Shown here piece by piece: positions 16,793 through 25,701 of a stretch of 40,337 nucleotides of DNA. Under the pieces are notes generated by a model, which made no database searches, was not told where the DNA came from, and was given only the letters and a program-made list of their open reading frames with translations. Every line of letters begins with the position of its first letter. The stretch's first letter is position 1. A program made the translations under genes and the position numbers. The stretch comes from Pseudomonadota bacterium (GTDB taxonomy: Bacteria; Pseudomonadota; Alphaproteobacteria; Rhizobiales; Xanthobacteraceae), in assembly GCA_023387695.1 (NCBI GenBank), contig JAEWHT010000370.1:1-40337 (forward strand), read 5' to 3'.

Positions 16793-18720
16793 TGGATTAC
16801 GCAGCCCGCGTCGCCCAGGCCGACACCTATCCGAAGATGCTCCGGCTCAACGCGAAGGAGCACGGCAACGAGATCGCGTTGCGCGAAAAAGATCTCGGCC
16901 TCTGGCGCCCCTTCACCTGGAACGATTACCAGACGCGCGTGCGCGACTTCGCGCTTGGCCTGATCGAACTCGGCCTTGGCCGCGGCGACGTCATCGGCAT
17001 CATCGGTGATAACCGGCCGGACTGGGTCGCGGCGGAAGTGGCCGCGCATGCGATCGGCGGATTGAGCCTCGGGCTCTATCGCGACGTGCTGGATGAAGAG
17101 GCTTCCTACCTCCTCAATTACGGCGAGGCGCAACTCGTCTTCGCCGAGGACGAAGAGCAGGTCGACAAGCTTCTGGCGCTGGCCGAGCGCGTGCCGAAGC
17201 TGAAGCACATCATCTATTCCGATCCGCGCGGCATGCGGAAATATGACGACCCGCGACTGATGTCGGCGGAGAAATTCGCCGAACTCGGCCGTGCCCGGGC
17301 GACGCGCGAGCCGGAACTTTACGACAAGCTCGTCGATGCCACCAAGGGCGAGGATGTCGCCATTCTCTGCACCACCTCGGGCACGACCTCACATCCGAAG
17401 CTTGCGATGCTTGCTGCCGGCCGCGTACTCGGCCATTGCGCGACCTATCTCGCCTTCGACCCCAAAGGCCCCGACGACGAATACGTCTCGGTGCTGCCGC
17501 TGCCCTGGATCATGGAACAGGTCTATGTGCTCGGCAAAGGCCTGCTCTGCCGGATGAAGATCAACTTCGTCGAAGAGCCCGACACCATGATGAACGATCT
17601 GCGCGAGATCGCGCCGACATTTGTGCTCTTTGCACCGCGCGTCTGGGAATCCATCGCCGCCGACGTTCGCGCCAAGGTGATGGACGCAACGCCGTTCAAG
17701 CAGCGCCTGTTCGATATCGGCATGAAGTCGGGCCTCGCCGCACTCGAGGAGGGCAAGCGCTCCGGCTTTGCGAACGCGATCCTGTTCCGCGCGTTGCGCG
17801 ATCGGCTCGGTTTCACGCGGCTGCGATCGGCGGCGACCGGCGGCGCGGCACTCGGGCCTGATACGTTCAAGTTCTTCCAGGCCATGGGCGTGCCGCTGCG
17901 CACGCTCTATGGCCAAACCGAGCTGCTGGGCGCCTACACGCTGCATCCAGAGGGCAAGGTCGATCCCGACACAACCGGCGTACCGATGGCTGATAATGTC
18001 GAGATCCGCATCGACAATGCCGACGTCCACGGCGTCGGCGAGATCGTGGTGCGGCATCCCAACATGTTCCTCGGCTACTACAAGAACCCGGAAGCGAGCG
18101 TCGCCGACATCAGGGACGGCTGGATGCTGTCGGGCGATGCCGGTTATTTCAACACCAACCGCCAGCTCGTCGTCATTGACCGCATCAAGGATCTCGCGGA
18201 GACCTCGCGCGGCGAGCGCTTCTCACCGCAATTCATCGAGAACAAGCTGAAGTTCTCGCCCTATATCGCCGAAGCCGTGGTGCTCGGCGCCGGCCGCGAC
18301 GCGCTCGCGGCGATGATCTGCATCCGCTACTCCATCATCTCGAAATGGGCGGAGAAGAACCGGCTTTCCTTCACGACCTATAGCGACCTCGCCTCACGGC
18401 CGGAGGTCTACAAGCTGCTCCAGAAGGAAGTCGAGACCGTCAACGCCACCTTGCCGCCGGCACAACGCATTTCGCGCTTCCTCCTGCTCTACAAGGAGCT
18501 CGACGCCGACGATGGCGAGCTCACCCGTACGCGAAAAGTGCGCCGCGGCGTCATCAACGAGAAGTACGAAGGCATCATCGACGCCATCTATCGCGGCGAT
18601 TCCGACATCCCCGTAGACACCGTGATCCGCTTCCAGGACGGCACCACGCAACGCGTGCGCACCACGTTGCGCGTCGTGGACCTCGGCGAACGTGGCCCCA
18701 TGGCGGAGGCCGCGGAGTGA
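16789..18720 (+). CDS. Long-chain acyl-CoA synthetase-like AMP-forming ligase
   Basis: The 643-residue adenylate-forming enzyme has the phosphate-binding loop TTSGTTSHPK (about residues 195-204; Ser replaces the usual second Gly), the A5 motif YGQTELLGAY, the ATP-ribose motif SGDAGYF and the hinge region DRIKDLAETSRGERFSPQFIEN. Its length and layout are those of the large FadD15-like class. It activates a carboxylic acid to an acyl-CoA using ATP. It lies between livG and livH, so the transporter probably imports an acid that this ligase traps as a CoA ester. Long-chain fatty acid is the name-based guess; an aromatic or branched acid is equally possible. Translation is coupled to livG by a 4-base overlap. 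Confidence 0.9.
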   Translation: MMDYAARVAQADTYPKMLRLNAKEHGNEIALREKDLGLWRPFTWNDYQTRVRDFALGLIELGLGRGDVIGIIGDNRPDWVAAEVAAHAIGGLSLGLYRDVLDEEASYLLNYGEAQLVFAEDEEQVDKLLALAERVPKLKHIIYSDPRGMRKYDDPRLMSAEKFAELGRARATREPELYDKLVDATKGEDVAILCTTSGTTSHPKLAMLAAGRVLGHCATYLAFDPKGPDDEYVSVLPLPWIMEQVYVLGKGLLCRMKINFVEEPDTMMNDLREIAPTFVLFAPRVWESIAADVRAKVMDATPFKQRLFDIGMKSGLAALEEGKRSGFANAILFRALRDRLGFTRLRSAATGGAALGPDTFKFFQAMGVPLRTLYGQTELLGAYTLHPEGKVDPDTTGVPMADNVEIRIDNADVHGVGEIVVRHPNMFLGYYKNPEASVADIRDGWMLSGDAGYFNTNRQLVVIDRIKDLAETSRGERFSPQFIENKLKFSPYIAEAVVLGAGRDALAAMICIRYSIISKWAEKNRLSFTTYSDLASRPEVYKLLQKEVETVNATLPPAQRISRFLLLYKELDADDGELTRTRKVRRGVINEKYEGIIDAIYRGDSDIPVDTVIRFQDGTTQRVRTTLRVVDLGERGPMAEAAE

Positions 18721-18758
18721 ATTTGATTTCAGCCAAGAACGCGCTGCCAGTCGATGCG

Positions 18759-18904
18759 CCCTCTCCCCTTGTGGGAGAGGGCATCTCCACAGCCAACCAT
18801 ATCCTCGCTCGGGTGAGGGGTCCTCTCTCCGCACCGTCACTGTCGAGACAACTCCTCACCCGTCTTCGCTTCGCGAAGCCACCCTCTCCCACAAGGGGAG
18901 AGGG
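18759..18904. repeat. MITE/RIME-like element with perfect 23-base terminal inverted repeats
   Basis: The ends 18759-18781 and 18882-18904 are exact reverse complements of each other. Each is itself a hairpin, CCCTCTCCC/GGGAGAGGG with 5-base loops. Nested inside are CGGGTGAGG (18810-18818) and CCTCACCCG (18853-18861), also inverted. The 146-base unit sits between the ligase gene and livH, has no coding content, and looks like a mobile non-autonomous or REP-family element. Confidence 0.78.
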
Positions 18905-18940
18905 AAAGAGCGCGCCGGATTTGTCAGCGAGCACCAACGT

Positions 18941-19834
18941 ATGAACACCGCCTTCCTCATCCAGCTTCTGGTCAACGGTCTCGTGGTCGGCACGCTCTAT
19001 GGCGTGGTCGCGATGTCGTTTGTTCTGATCTACAAGGCAACGCAGGTCGTCAACTTTGCGCAGGGCGAATTGCTGCTGGTCGGCGCCTGGGTGTGCTGGG
19101 CGCTGCTCGCGAAATACCAGGTGCCGTTCTGGATCGGCATGCCGATCACGCTGGTCTTCATGTTCGTGTTCGGCATCGCGATCCAGGTACTGATCCTGCG
19201 GCCGATGATCGGCGAGCCGATCATCTCGGTGATCATGGTGACGATCGGCCTCTCCACCGTGCTGCAAGCGACGCTGAAATGGATGTTCGGCGTCAACCCG
19301 CAGACGTTCCCGCGTGTGTTCGAGAGCCAGTCCGTCGGACTGTTCGGCCTCCAGATCCAGACCGTCTACGTCATGAGCCTGATCGTGTCGGTGGCGATGA
19401 TGATCGGCATGGCCTGGTTCTTCCGCGCCTCGAAGTATGGCCTTGCGATGCGGGCTACTGCATTCAACCAGCAAGTGGCGCAGTCGCTCGGCATTTCCGT
19501 CAAGAGCGTGTTTGCGATGGCCTGGGCGATCTCAGCCACCGTCTCGGCGGTCGCGGGCGTCGTCGTCGCCGTGGTGAACGGCGTCTCCTCTGGCCTTGCC
19601 GCCTACGGCATCAAGGTATTTCCGGCTGCGATCCTCGGCGGCCTCGATTCCGTCGGCGGCGCGGTGCTTGGCGGCATCATCATCGGCCTGCTCGAGAACA
19701 TCGCGCAATATGTCGACAGCCAATACCTGCACTGGGGCAATCTCTACGAGATCGCACCGTTCTACGTCCTCATCATCGTGCTGATGATCAAGCCTTACGG
19801 CCTGTTCGGCACCCACGACATCGAGCGGATCTGA
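18941..19834 (+). CDS. livH: ABC transporter permease LivH (operon 2)
   Basis: The 297-residue inner-membrane permease has about eight hydrophobic segments. The LivH core reads YKATQVVNFAQGELLLVGAWVCW (about residues 32-54), and the cytoplasmic loop YGLAMRATAFNQQVAQSLGI contacts the ATPases. The frame is open back to 18692, but the extra part is translated repeat DNA, so ATG 18941 is the likely start. There is no strong ribosome site before it. The gene is 220 bases after the acyl-CoA ligase; the repeat element fills most of that gap. livM follows after 3 bases. Confidence 0.92.
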   Translation: MNTAFLIQLLVNGLVVGTLYGVVAMSFVLIYKATQVVNFAQGELLLVGAWVCWALLAKYQVPFWIGMPITLVFMFVFGIAIQVLILRPMIGEPIISVIMVTIGLSTVLQATLKWMFGVNPQTFPRVFESQSVGLFGLQIQTVYVMSLIVSVAMMIGMAWFFRASKYGLAMRATAFNQQVAQSLGISVKSVFAMAWAISATVSAVAGVVVAVVNGVSSGLAAYGIKVFPAAILGGLDSVGGAVLGGIIIGLLENIAQYVDSQYLHWGNLYEIAPFYVLIIVLMIKPYGLFGTHDIERI

Positions 19835-19837
19835 TCC

Positions 19838-20911
19838 ATGGCCGGCCCCTCCCTCATCCCTGCTGGTGATTTCCGCACCTCTTACGCGGCCGACACCACC
19901 ATCTTCCCGACCACCACCAGCCGCAACTTCGCCATTCTCGGCGTGCTGCTGCTCTGCCTCGTGCCGCAATTCATCGGCGGATACTGGCTCAGCATCCTGA
20001 TCCAGATCGGCATCTTCTCGATCGCGGCGCTGGGGCTGAACATCCTGGTCGGCTTCACCGGCCAGATCTCGATCGGCCATGCCGCCTTCTTCCTGCTCGG
20101 CGCGTTCTCCTCCGCCTACATTTCCAACAACGCACATATCCCGGTGTTCTTCGCGATACCGCTCGCGGGCGTCGTCACCGCGATGGTGGGGCTGATCTTC
20201 GGCATCCCGGCGGCACGGTTGAAGGGGCTCTATCTCGTCATCGCGACGCTGGCCGCGCAATACATCCTGCTCGACTTCTTCTCCCGCGCCGAATGGTTTT
20301 CCGGCGGCTCCGTGCCGGCGAGCGCCGAACCCTTCTCGATCTTCGGCTACACGCTACGCGGCGACCGGCAATATTTCTATGTTGTGCTGGCCTATGTGCT
20401 GGCGAGCTACATTCTCGTCACCAATCTGATGCGCACGCGTGATGGCCGCGCGCTGGTGGCGATCCGCGACCATTATCTTTCCGCGGAGATCATGGGCATC
20501 AACCTCACCAAATACCGCACATTGTCGTTCGGGCTCGCCGCCTTTTTCGCTGGCATCGCCGGCGCGCTCTTTGCGCACTACCAGCTCGTGGTATCGCAGG
20601 AAGGTTTCGGCATCGAGCGCTCGATCCTGTTCCTCGCCATGATCATCATCGGCGGCACCGGTTCGATCATGGGCACGCTGATGGGCACCGCCTTCGTGGT
20701 GCTGCTGCCGGAGTCGATGGAATGGATCAGCCTGCAGCTGAAGGGCGGCGCGATCGACCACGCGCTGGCGCTCAACAACAACCTCACATTCCTGCGCGAG
20801 ATCGCAATCGGGCTCATCATCATCGTGTTTCTGATGTTCGAGCCTGATGGCCTCGCGCATCGCTGGCGGCAGATCAAGGCCTATTGGAAACTCTACCCGT
20901 TCTCGTATTGA
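19838..20911 (+). CDS. livM: ABC transporter permease LivM (operon 2)
   Basis: The 357-residue inner-membrane permease has a hydrophilic N-terminus of about 30 residues and then about ten membrane segments. Hallmarks are LGLNILVGFTGQISIGHAAFFLLGA and the loop GRALVAIRDHYLSAEIMGINLTKYR with AGIAGALFAHYQLVVSQEGFGIERS. It pairs with LivH. The ATG lies 3 bases after the livH stop. It differs clearly from the operon 1 LivM, which supports a different substrate and argues against recent duplication. Confidence 0.92.
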   Translation: MAGPSLIPAGDFRTSYAADTTIFPTTTSRNFAILGVLLLCLVPQFIGGYWLSILIQIGIFSIAALGLNILVGFTGQISIGHAAFFLLGAFSSAYISNNAHIPVFFAIPLAGVVTAMVGLIFGIPAARLKGLYLVIATLAAQYILLDFFSRAEWFSGGSVPASAEPFSIFGYTLRGDRQYFYVVLAYVLASYILVTNLMRTRDGRALVAIRDHYLSAEIMGINLTKYRTLSFGLAAFFAGIAGALFAHYQLVVSQEGFGIERSILFLAMIIIGGTGSIMGTLMGTAFVVLLPESMEWISLQLKGGAIDHALALNNNLTFLREIAIGLIIIVFLMFEPDGLAHRWRQIKAYWKLYPFSY

Positions 20912-20938
20912 GCGCGGGCCAATTCAACAACCAATAAC

Positions 20939-20944
20939 AGGAGG
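20939..20944 (+). promoter_or_regulatory. Strong ribosome binding site AGGAGG of the binding-protein gene
   Basis: A full consensus Shine-Dalgarno lies 9 bases before ATG 20954. It is the strongest in the operon and fits high production of the periplasmic protein. Confidence 0.8.
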
Positions 20945-20953
20945 AGACGACCA

Positions 20954-22237
20954 ATGAAGACAAAAGCCCTTTTGAGCACCGCCTCGCTCGCTCTGGCGAT
21001 CGCCGCATTTTCGGCAAGCGCGCAAGCGCAGATCGCGATCGGCCATCTCGAGGACCGTTCGGGCGGCACCGCCGACGTCGGCACGCCGTTCGGCCAGGCC
21101 GTCGCCGACACTTTCGCCTGGGTCAACAAGAATGGCGGCGTCGGCGGCAAGCAGCTCAACGTCGATACCAATGACTACGGCTACCAGGTGCCGAAGGCGA
21201 TCGCGCTTTACAAGAAGTGGTCCGCGCCGGACAACAAGGTCGCAGCCATCATGGGCTGGGGCACGGCAGATACCGAAGCGCTGACCGGCTTCCTCGCCCA
21301 GGACAAAATTCCCGACATGTCCGGCTCCTACGCGGCTGCGCTGTCGGACCCTGAAGGCACCAGCGGCAAGGCCAAGCCCGCGCCCTACAATTTCTTCTAC
21401 GGCCCGACCTATTCGGACGCGCTGCGCGCGATGCTGATGTGGGCGGCCGACGATTGGAAGGCCAAGGGCAAGCCGGGCAAGCCGAAATACGTCCACATGG
21501 GCGCCAACCATCCCTACCCGAACGCGCCGAAGGCTGCCGGCGAGGCGCTCGCCACCGAGCTCGGCTTCGAAGTGCTGCCGCCGCTCGTCTTCGCGCTGAG
21601 CCCCGGCGACTACAGCAGCCAGTGCCTGAGCCTGAAGAGCTCAGGTGCGAACTACGCCTATCTCGGCAACACGCCGCAATCCAACGTGTCGGTGCTGAAG
21701 GCCTGCAAGGCGGCGAACGTGGACGTTCAGTTCCTCGGCAATGTCTGGGGCATGGATGAGAACGGTGCCAAGGCTGCCGGCGACGCCGCCGATGGCGTGG
21801 TGTTTCCGCTGCGCACGGCGGTCGGTTGGGGCGGCGATGCGCCGGGCATGAAGACCATCGTCGAAATCTCGAAGATGTCGGATCCGACCGGCAAGGTCTA
21901 TCGCCCCGTGCATTACATCGCAGCTGTCTGCTCGGCGCTCTACATGAAGGAAGCGCTGGACTGGGCCGCCAAAAACGGCGGCGCCACCGGCGAGAATGTC
22001 GCCAAGGGCTTCTACCAGAAGAAGGATTGGGTGCCAGCCGGTATGGAAGGCGTGTGCAATCCCTCGACTTGGACCGAGAAGGACCATCGCGGGACCATGA
22101 AGGTCGATCTGTATCGCACGAAGGTGTCGGGCGCGACCGATGGCGACATCAACGACCTCATGGGCAAGGGCACGATCAAGCTCGAGAAGGTCAAGTCGGT
22201 CGAGCTGCCGCGCAAGCCGGAATGGTTTGGGTGGTGA
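20954..22237 (+). CDS. Periplasmic substrate-binding protein of Liv-type ABC transporter (operon 2)
   Basis: The 427-residue protein has a signal peptide (MKTKALLSTASLALAIAAFSASAQA, cut near residue 25) and then a type I binding fold: IAIGHLEDRSGGTADVGTPFGQA, the domain with AAIMGWGTADTEALTGFLAQDKIP, and a hinge region near NYAYLGNTPQSNVSVLKA. It is longer than the operon 1 binding protein and only distantly like it. It lies 42 bases after livM with a consensus ribosome site. The palindromic repeat copy B follows directly, before livF. The ligand is unknown; the neighbouring CoA ligases point to a carboxylic acid and not an amino acid. Confidence 0.9.
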   Translation: MKTKALLSTASLALAIAAFSASAQAQIAIGHLEDRSGGTADVGTPFGQAVADTFAWVNKNGGVGGKQLNVDTNDYGYQVPKAIALYKKWSAPDNKVAAIMGWGTADTEALTGFLAQDKIPDMSGSYAAALSDPEGTSGKAKPAPYNFFYGPTYSDALRAMLMWAADDWKAKGKPGKPKYVHMGANHPYPNAPKAAGEALATELGFEVLPPLVFALSPGDYSSQCLSLKSSGANYAYLGNTPQSNVSVLKACKAANVDVQFLGNVWGMDENGAKAAGDAADGVVFPLRTAVGWGGDAPGMKTIVEISKMSDPTGKVYRPVHYIAAVCSALYMKEALDWAAKNGGATGENVAKGFYQKKDWVPAGMEGVCNPSTWTEKDHRGTMKVDLYRTKVSGATDGDINDLMGKGTIKLEKVKSVELPRKPEWFGW

Positions 22238-22261
22238 GCCGATCCGTTTTTACACGCACAA

Positions 22262-22371
22262 CCGTCATCCCCCGCGAAAGCGGGGGATCCAGTACGCCGC
22301 GGCTCCTCCATGAACCTCAGGCGTCTCTGGAATACTGGATCGCCCGGTCAAGCCGGGCGACGACAGCGGAG
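22262..22371. repeat. Dispersed palindromic repeat, copy B
   Basis: A roughly 110-base element with hairpins CCCCCGCGAAAGCGGGGG and GCCCGGTCAAGCCGGGC, joined by inverted ATCCAGTA and TACTGGAT. It matches the reverse complement of copy A (4978-5084). Both stems stay fully paired although bases in them differ. It lies inside the operon, between the binding-protein gene and livF, and its 3' end almost reaches the livF ribosome site. Confidence 0.8.
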
Positions 22372-22382
22372 ATTGATTGGGC

Positions 22383-23222
22383 ATGACTGACACCTTCGAA
22401 GCATCGCGCACCTCGCCCAGCGTCGTCCCTGCGCCGCCCCTCCTTGCCGTGCGCAACATCGAGGTCGTCTATGACGACGTCATCCTGGTGCTGCGCGGCC
22501 TCAGCCTCGACGTGCCCAAAGGCGCGATCGTGGCGCTGCTGGGCGCCAACGGTGCCGGCAAGTCGACGACGCTGAAAGCGATCTCGGGGCTGCTCAAGAC
22601 CGAGGACGGCGAGGTCACGCGCGGCGAGATCCTGTTCGAGGGCGAGCCGATCGCCGGCGTCGATCCCGACAAGATCGTCCGCCGCGGCATCTTCCAGGTG
22701 ATGGAGGGCCGGCGCATCGTCGCCGACATGACATCGCTCGAAAATCTCAGGCTCGGCGCCTTCACCCGTCGAGATCGCGAGGTCGATGTCGACCTCGACA
22801 TGGTCTTCAACTATTTCCCGCGCCTGAAGGAGCGCACGGGACTAGCCGGTTATCTCTCCGGCGGCGAACAGCAGATGCTCGCGATCGGCCGTGCGCTGAT
22901 GGCGCGCCCGAAGATGATTTTGATGGACGAGCCGTCGATGGGCCTCTCGCCGCTGTTGGTGAAGGAGGTGTTCGCGATCATCCAGAAGATCAATCGCGAC
23001 CTCGGCGTCACCATCTTGCTGGTCGAGCAGAATGCACGCGCCGCGCTGTCGGTGGCGAGCCATGGCTACATCATGGAGCAGGGCAAGGTCGTACTCGACG
23101 GCACCGCGGACGAGCTGCGCGACAACGAGGACGTCAAGGAGTTCTACCTCGGCGGCGCCGGCGACCAGCGCAAGAGCTTCAAGAACCTCAAAAGTTTCAA
23201 GCGGCGCAAAAGGTGGCTTTAA
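22383..23222 (+). CDS. livF: Branched-chain amino acid-type ABC transporter ATPase LivF (operon 2)
   Basis: The 279-residue ATPase has Walker A GANGAGKST, signature LSGGEQQMLAIGRALM, Walker B MILMDEPSMGL and the LivF-type LLVEQNARAAL block. It is about 40 residues longer than the operon 1 LivF, with a Pro/Ala-rich N-terminal lead and a basic C-terminal tail (KSFKNLKSFKRRKR). ATG 22383 lies just past repeat copy B, with GGAG about 11 bases upstream. The gene ends the operon; its TAA shares TTAA (23219-23222) with the stop of the converging epimerase gene. Confidence 0.92.
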   Translation: MTDTFEASRTSPSVVPAPPLLAVRNIEVVYDDVILVLRGLSLDVPKGAIVALLGANGAGKSTTLKAISGLLKTEDGEVTRGEILFEGEPIAGVDPDKIVRRGIFQVMEGRRIVADMTSLENLRLGAFTRRDREVDVDLDMVFNYFPRLKERTGLAGYLSGGEQQMLAIGRALMARPKMILMDEPSMGLSPLLVKEVFAIIQKINRDLGVTILLVEQNARAALSVASHGYIMEQGKVVLDGTADELRDNEDVKEFYLGGAGDQRKSFKNLKSFKRRKRWL

Positions 23223-24370
23223 CCTTCGAGGACCTGCTCGGCTTCAGTGACTGCACAGAGCACATGATAGAACGACGACGCAGGAATGGTGTCGACCAGC
23301 GAATTGCCGTTGCTGTCGAACTGGTCGTACCAGCCGCCCCGCACGGGATGGCTGAGGTAATGCCGTTCGAGCCGCACCAGCGACGCGCGCGCTTCGTCCG
23401 CCGCACCCGCCTCGCCGGACTCGGCTTGCGCGATCCACGCCTTCGCGATCTCGGTCTGCGGCCACAGCCGGCGCGTGCTGCGGCGGATATTGCCGACATC
23501 GTCGCCCTCGTCGACCACGCAGCCCGTGGCGTCGCGATAGCGCAGCGCAGTCGCCAGCAGCTCGGCACGCCGCGTTCCGGTCGGGCAGCCGGTGATGCGT
23601 TCAAAGCCTTTCAACAGCCAGGCCCATTCCGCCTGATGGCCCGGCTCGACGCTGACAGGCTCGATCTTCGACCAGTCCTCCTCGAAATACTCGGTGAGGA
23701 TCCGCTTCTGCTTGTCGTAGAGATTGGCGAGGAACAGCGCGAAGAATTCACCGGCGCGGTTCTGGAACGACAGATCGTGGGTCGCGTCGAAGCACGCAAT
23801 CATAGCCTCGAACAGATGCATGTGCGGGTTCTGCCGGCGCGGCAGCGTCACCGGCAGGCCTTCGTGCACGCCGCCATGCGGCGAGCGCAAATGGCCATCG
23901 AGGAAAGCAAGCAGCGCGTCGATCTCGGCGCGAATTTGCGCATCCTTGTCGAGCGCATAGACGGTCGCCAGCGCAAACAGGATGAAGGCGTGGTCGTAGG
24001 CATCGCGCCGCGCGTCCAGCACGGAGCCGTCCGGCGCCAGCCGGTGCACATAGCCGGGCTTGCCGTCGGGCCCCTTTGCCTTGGCCAGGAGGTGCTCGAG
24101 CCCCTTCAGCGCGATAGCGCGGCCTTGCGGATACCAGCCCATCTGCGCCGCCTTGGCGTAGCAATAGATCTGGCGGGCCTGCACCAACACCCGCCGCGGC
24201 GCGGCCGTATCCGCCGTGCCGTCGCGGTTCAGCCGGTCGACGAAACCGCCCGTCTCATGGTCCCAACCGACGGTCGACCACAGCGGGATCGCGTCCTCGA
24301 TCATGCGGCGCTTCAGGCGCGCGACGACGCCCGCCGCCTCTTCCGCCGGAATGATGCTCTCGTCCGCCAT
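23219..24370 (-). CDS. AGE-family sugar 2-epimerase / mannose isomerase-like protein
   Basis: The 383-residue protein has the (alpha/alpha)6-barrel pattern of N-acylglucosamine 2-epimerases. It includes the blocks RVLVQARQIYCYAKA, ARRDAYDHAFILFALA, NPHMHLFEAMIACFDAT, PGHQAEWAWLLKGFERI and RLWPQTEIAKAWI, with the conserved His residues of the active site. Family members epimerise GlcNAc/ManNAc or interconvert mannose, glucose and fructose. Bacterial forms of this length without an ATP loop are often mannose or cellobiose epimerases. I chose ATG 24370 (MADESIIPAEE) because GAGAGG lies 5 bases upstream; in-frame starts at 24391 and 24430 also exist. A link to mannose supply for the GDP-sugar genes is possible but unproven. 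Confidence 0.85.
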   Translation of the reverse strand: MADESIIPAEEAAGVVARLKRRMIEDAIPLWSTVGWDHETGGFVDRLNRDGTADTAAPRRVLVQARQIYCYAKAAQMGWYPQGRAIALKGLEHLLAKAKGPDGKPGYVHRLAPDGSVLDARRDAYDHAFILFALATVYALDKDAQIRAEIDALLAFLDGHLRSPHGGVHEGLPVTLPRRQNPHMHLFEAMIACFDATHDLSFQNRAGEFFALFLANLYDKQKRILTEYFEEDWSKIEPVSVEPGHQAEWAWLLKGFERITGCPTGTRRAELLATALRYRDATGCVVDEGDDVGNIRRSTRRLWPQTEIAKAWIAQAESGEAGAADEARASLVRLERHYLSHPVRGGWYDQFDSNGNSLVDTIPASSFYHVLCAVTEAEQVLEG

Positions 24371-24456
24371 CGCGTCCTCTCCACGCCCCGTCATTGGTCG
24401 TCTGATACCCATGCGAGCGGCGGCGCGCAACGGATGCCAACCCGGAAAGATCTGTC

Positions 24457-25680
24457 ATGACCGCCCATTACGACGCCCTCGAGACGCGCGCGCACGTGGC
24501 GCGCGAGGCCGATTTGTTCGCCCGTCTGCCGGACGTGCTGCGGAGTGCCATGGCGGCGCCGGCCTATACCGAGCGCCTCAAGGACGTGGATCCGTCCAGC
24601 GTAACCTCCAGGGCGGCGCTGGCGGCCTTGCCGGTGCTGCGCAAGTCGGAACTGCCGGCCCTGCACAAGGCCTCAGCGCCCTTTGGCGGCTTCGTGACAG
24701 CTGCCCCGGGCTCATTCGCCCGTCTGTTCACCTCCCCGGGCCCGATCTTCGAGCCGGAGGGGCGGCAGGCCGATCCCTGGCGCGGCGCGCGGGCGCTGTT
24801 TGCGGCCGGCTTCCGCCCCGAAGACATCGTCCTCAATACCTTCAGCTACCACCTCACCCCAGGCGGCTTCATCTTCGACTCGTCGGCGCGTGCGCTCGGC
24901 TGCGCCGTGATCCCGGCAGGTCCGGGCAATGTGGAGCAGCAATTCGAGCTGATCGAGGCCTATCGTCCGGTCGGCTACAGCGGCACGCCCGATTTCCTCA
25001 AGATCCTGCTCGATGCTGCCGCGACCGCAGGCCGCGACGTTTCCTCGATCAAGCGCGCGCTGGTCTCGGGCGCAGCCTTTCCGCCGTCGCTGCAGGCCGA
25101 GATCAAGGCGCGCGGCATCGACGCCTACCAGGCCTTCGGTACCGCCGATCTCGGCCTCATCGCGTTCGAGACCGAGGCGCGCGATGGCATGGTCGTCAAC
25201 GAGGATCTGCTCATGGAGATCGTCAAGCCCGGCACCGGCGATCCCGTTGCGCCGGGCGACGTCGGCGAGATCGTGGTAACCTCGCTCGATCCGCATCATC
25301 CCTGGATCCGCCTTGCGCTCGGCGATCTCACGGCAGCACTGCCGGGACCGAGCAAATGCGGCCGCACCAACATGCGGATCAAAGGCTGGATGGGCCGCGC
25401 CGACCAGACCACCAAGGTCAAGGGCATGTTCGTCCGTCCCGAGCAGATCGCCGAGATCGGCAAGCGTCATCCGGCACTGGGACGACTGCGCCTCGTCGTC
25501 ACCCGCCAGGGCGAGGCCGATGCGATGACGCTGAAGGTGGAAACTGCGGCCGCAAGCGAGGCGCTGCGGGAGGAGATCGCCGGCACCTTGCGTGCAGTGA
25601 CGAAGCTCGGTGGCGGCATCGAGCTGGTCAGCCCGGGTGCATTGCCGAATGACGGCAAGGTGATTGCGGACGAGCGGTGA
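24457..25680 (+). CDS. Phenylacetate-CoA ligase-like adenylate-forming enzyme with altered P-loop
   Basis: The 407-residue protein has the PaaK layout: helical N-terminus (VLRSAMAAPAYTERL), GTPDFLKILLDAA in the central domain, FGTADLGLIAFET near residue 227 and the C-terminal GRADQTTKVKGMFVRPEQ block that binds the adenylate. The expected glycine-rich TSGTTGxP loop is replaced by LFTSPGPIFEPEG. Enzymes of this class make CoA thioesters of aryl acids from ATP. The loop change may mean altered nucleotide use or lost activity, but the rest of the domain is intact. It starts 86 bases from the divergent AGE gene and lies close downstream of the second Liv operon. It converges on fcl with a gap of 21 bases. 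Confidence 0.82.
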   Translation: MTAHYDALETRAHVAREADLFARLPDVLRSAMAAPAYTERLKDVDPSSVTSRAALAALPVLRKSELPALHKASAPFGGFVTAAPGSFARLFTSPGPIFEPEGRQADPWRGARALFAAGFRPEDIVLNTFSYHLTPGGFIFDSSARALGCAVIPAGPGNVEQQFELIEAYRPVGYSGTPDFLKILLDAAATAGRDVSSIKRALVSGAAFPPSLQAEIKARGIDAYQAFGTADLGLIAFETEARDGMVVNEDLLMEIVKPGTGDPVAPGDVGEIVVTSLDPHHPWIRLALGDLTAALPGPSKCGRTNMRIKGWMGRADQTTKVKGMFVRPEQIAEIGKRHPALGRLRLVVTRQGEADAMTLKVETAAASEALREEIAGTLRAVTKLGGGIELVSPGALPNDGKVIADER

Positions 25681-25701
25681 CCGCTCTGCCCGTTCCCTCA
25701 C

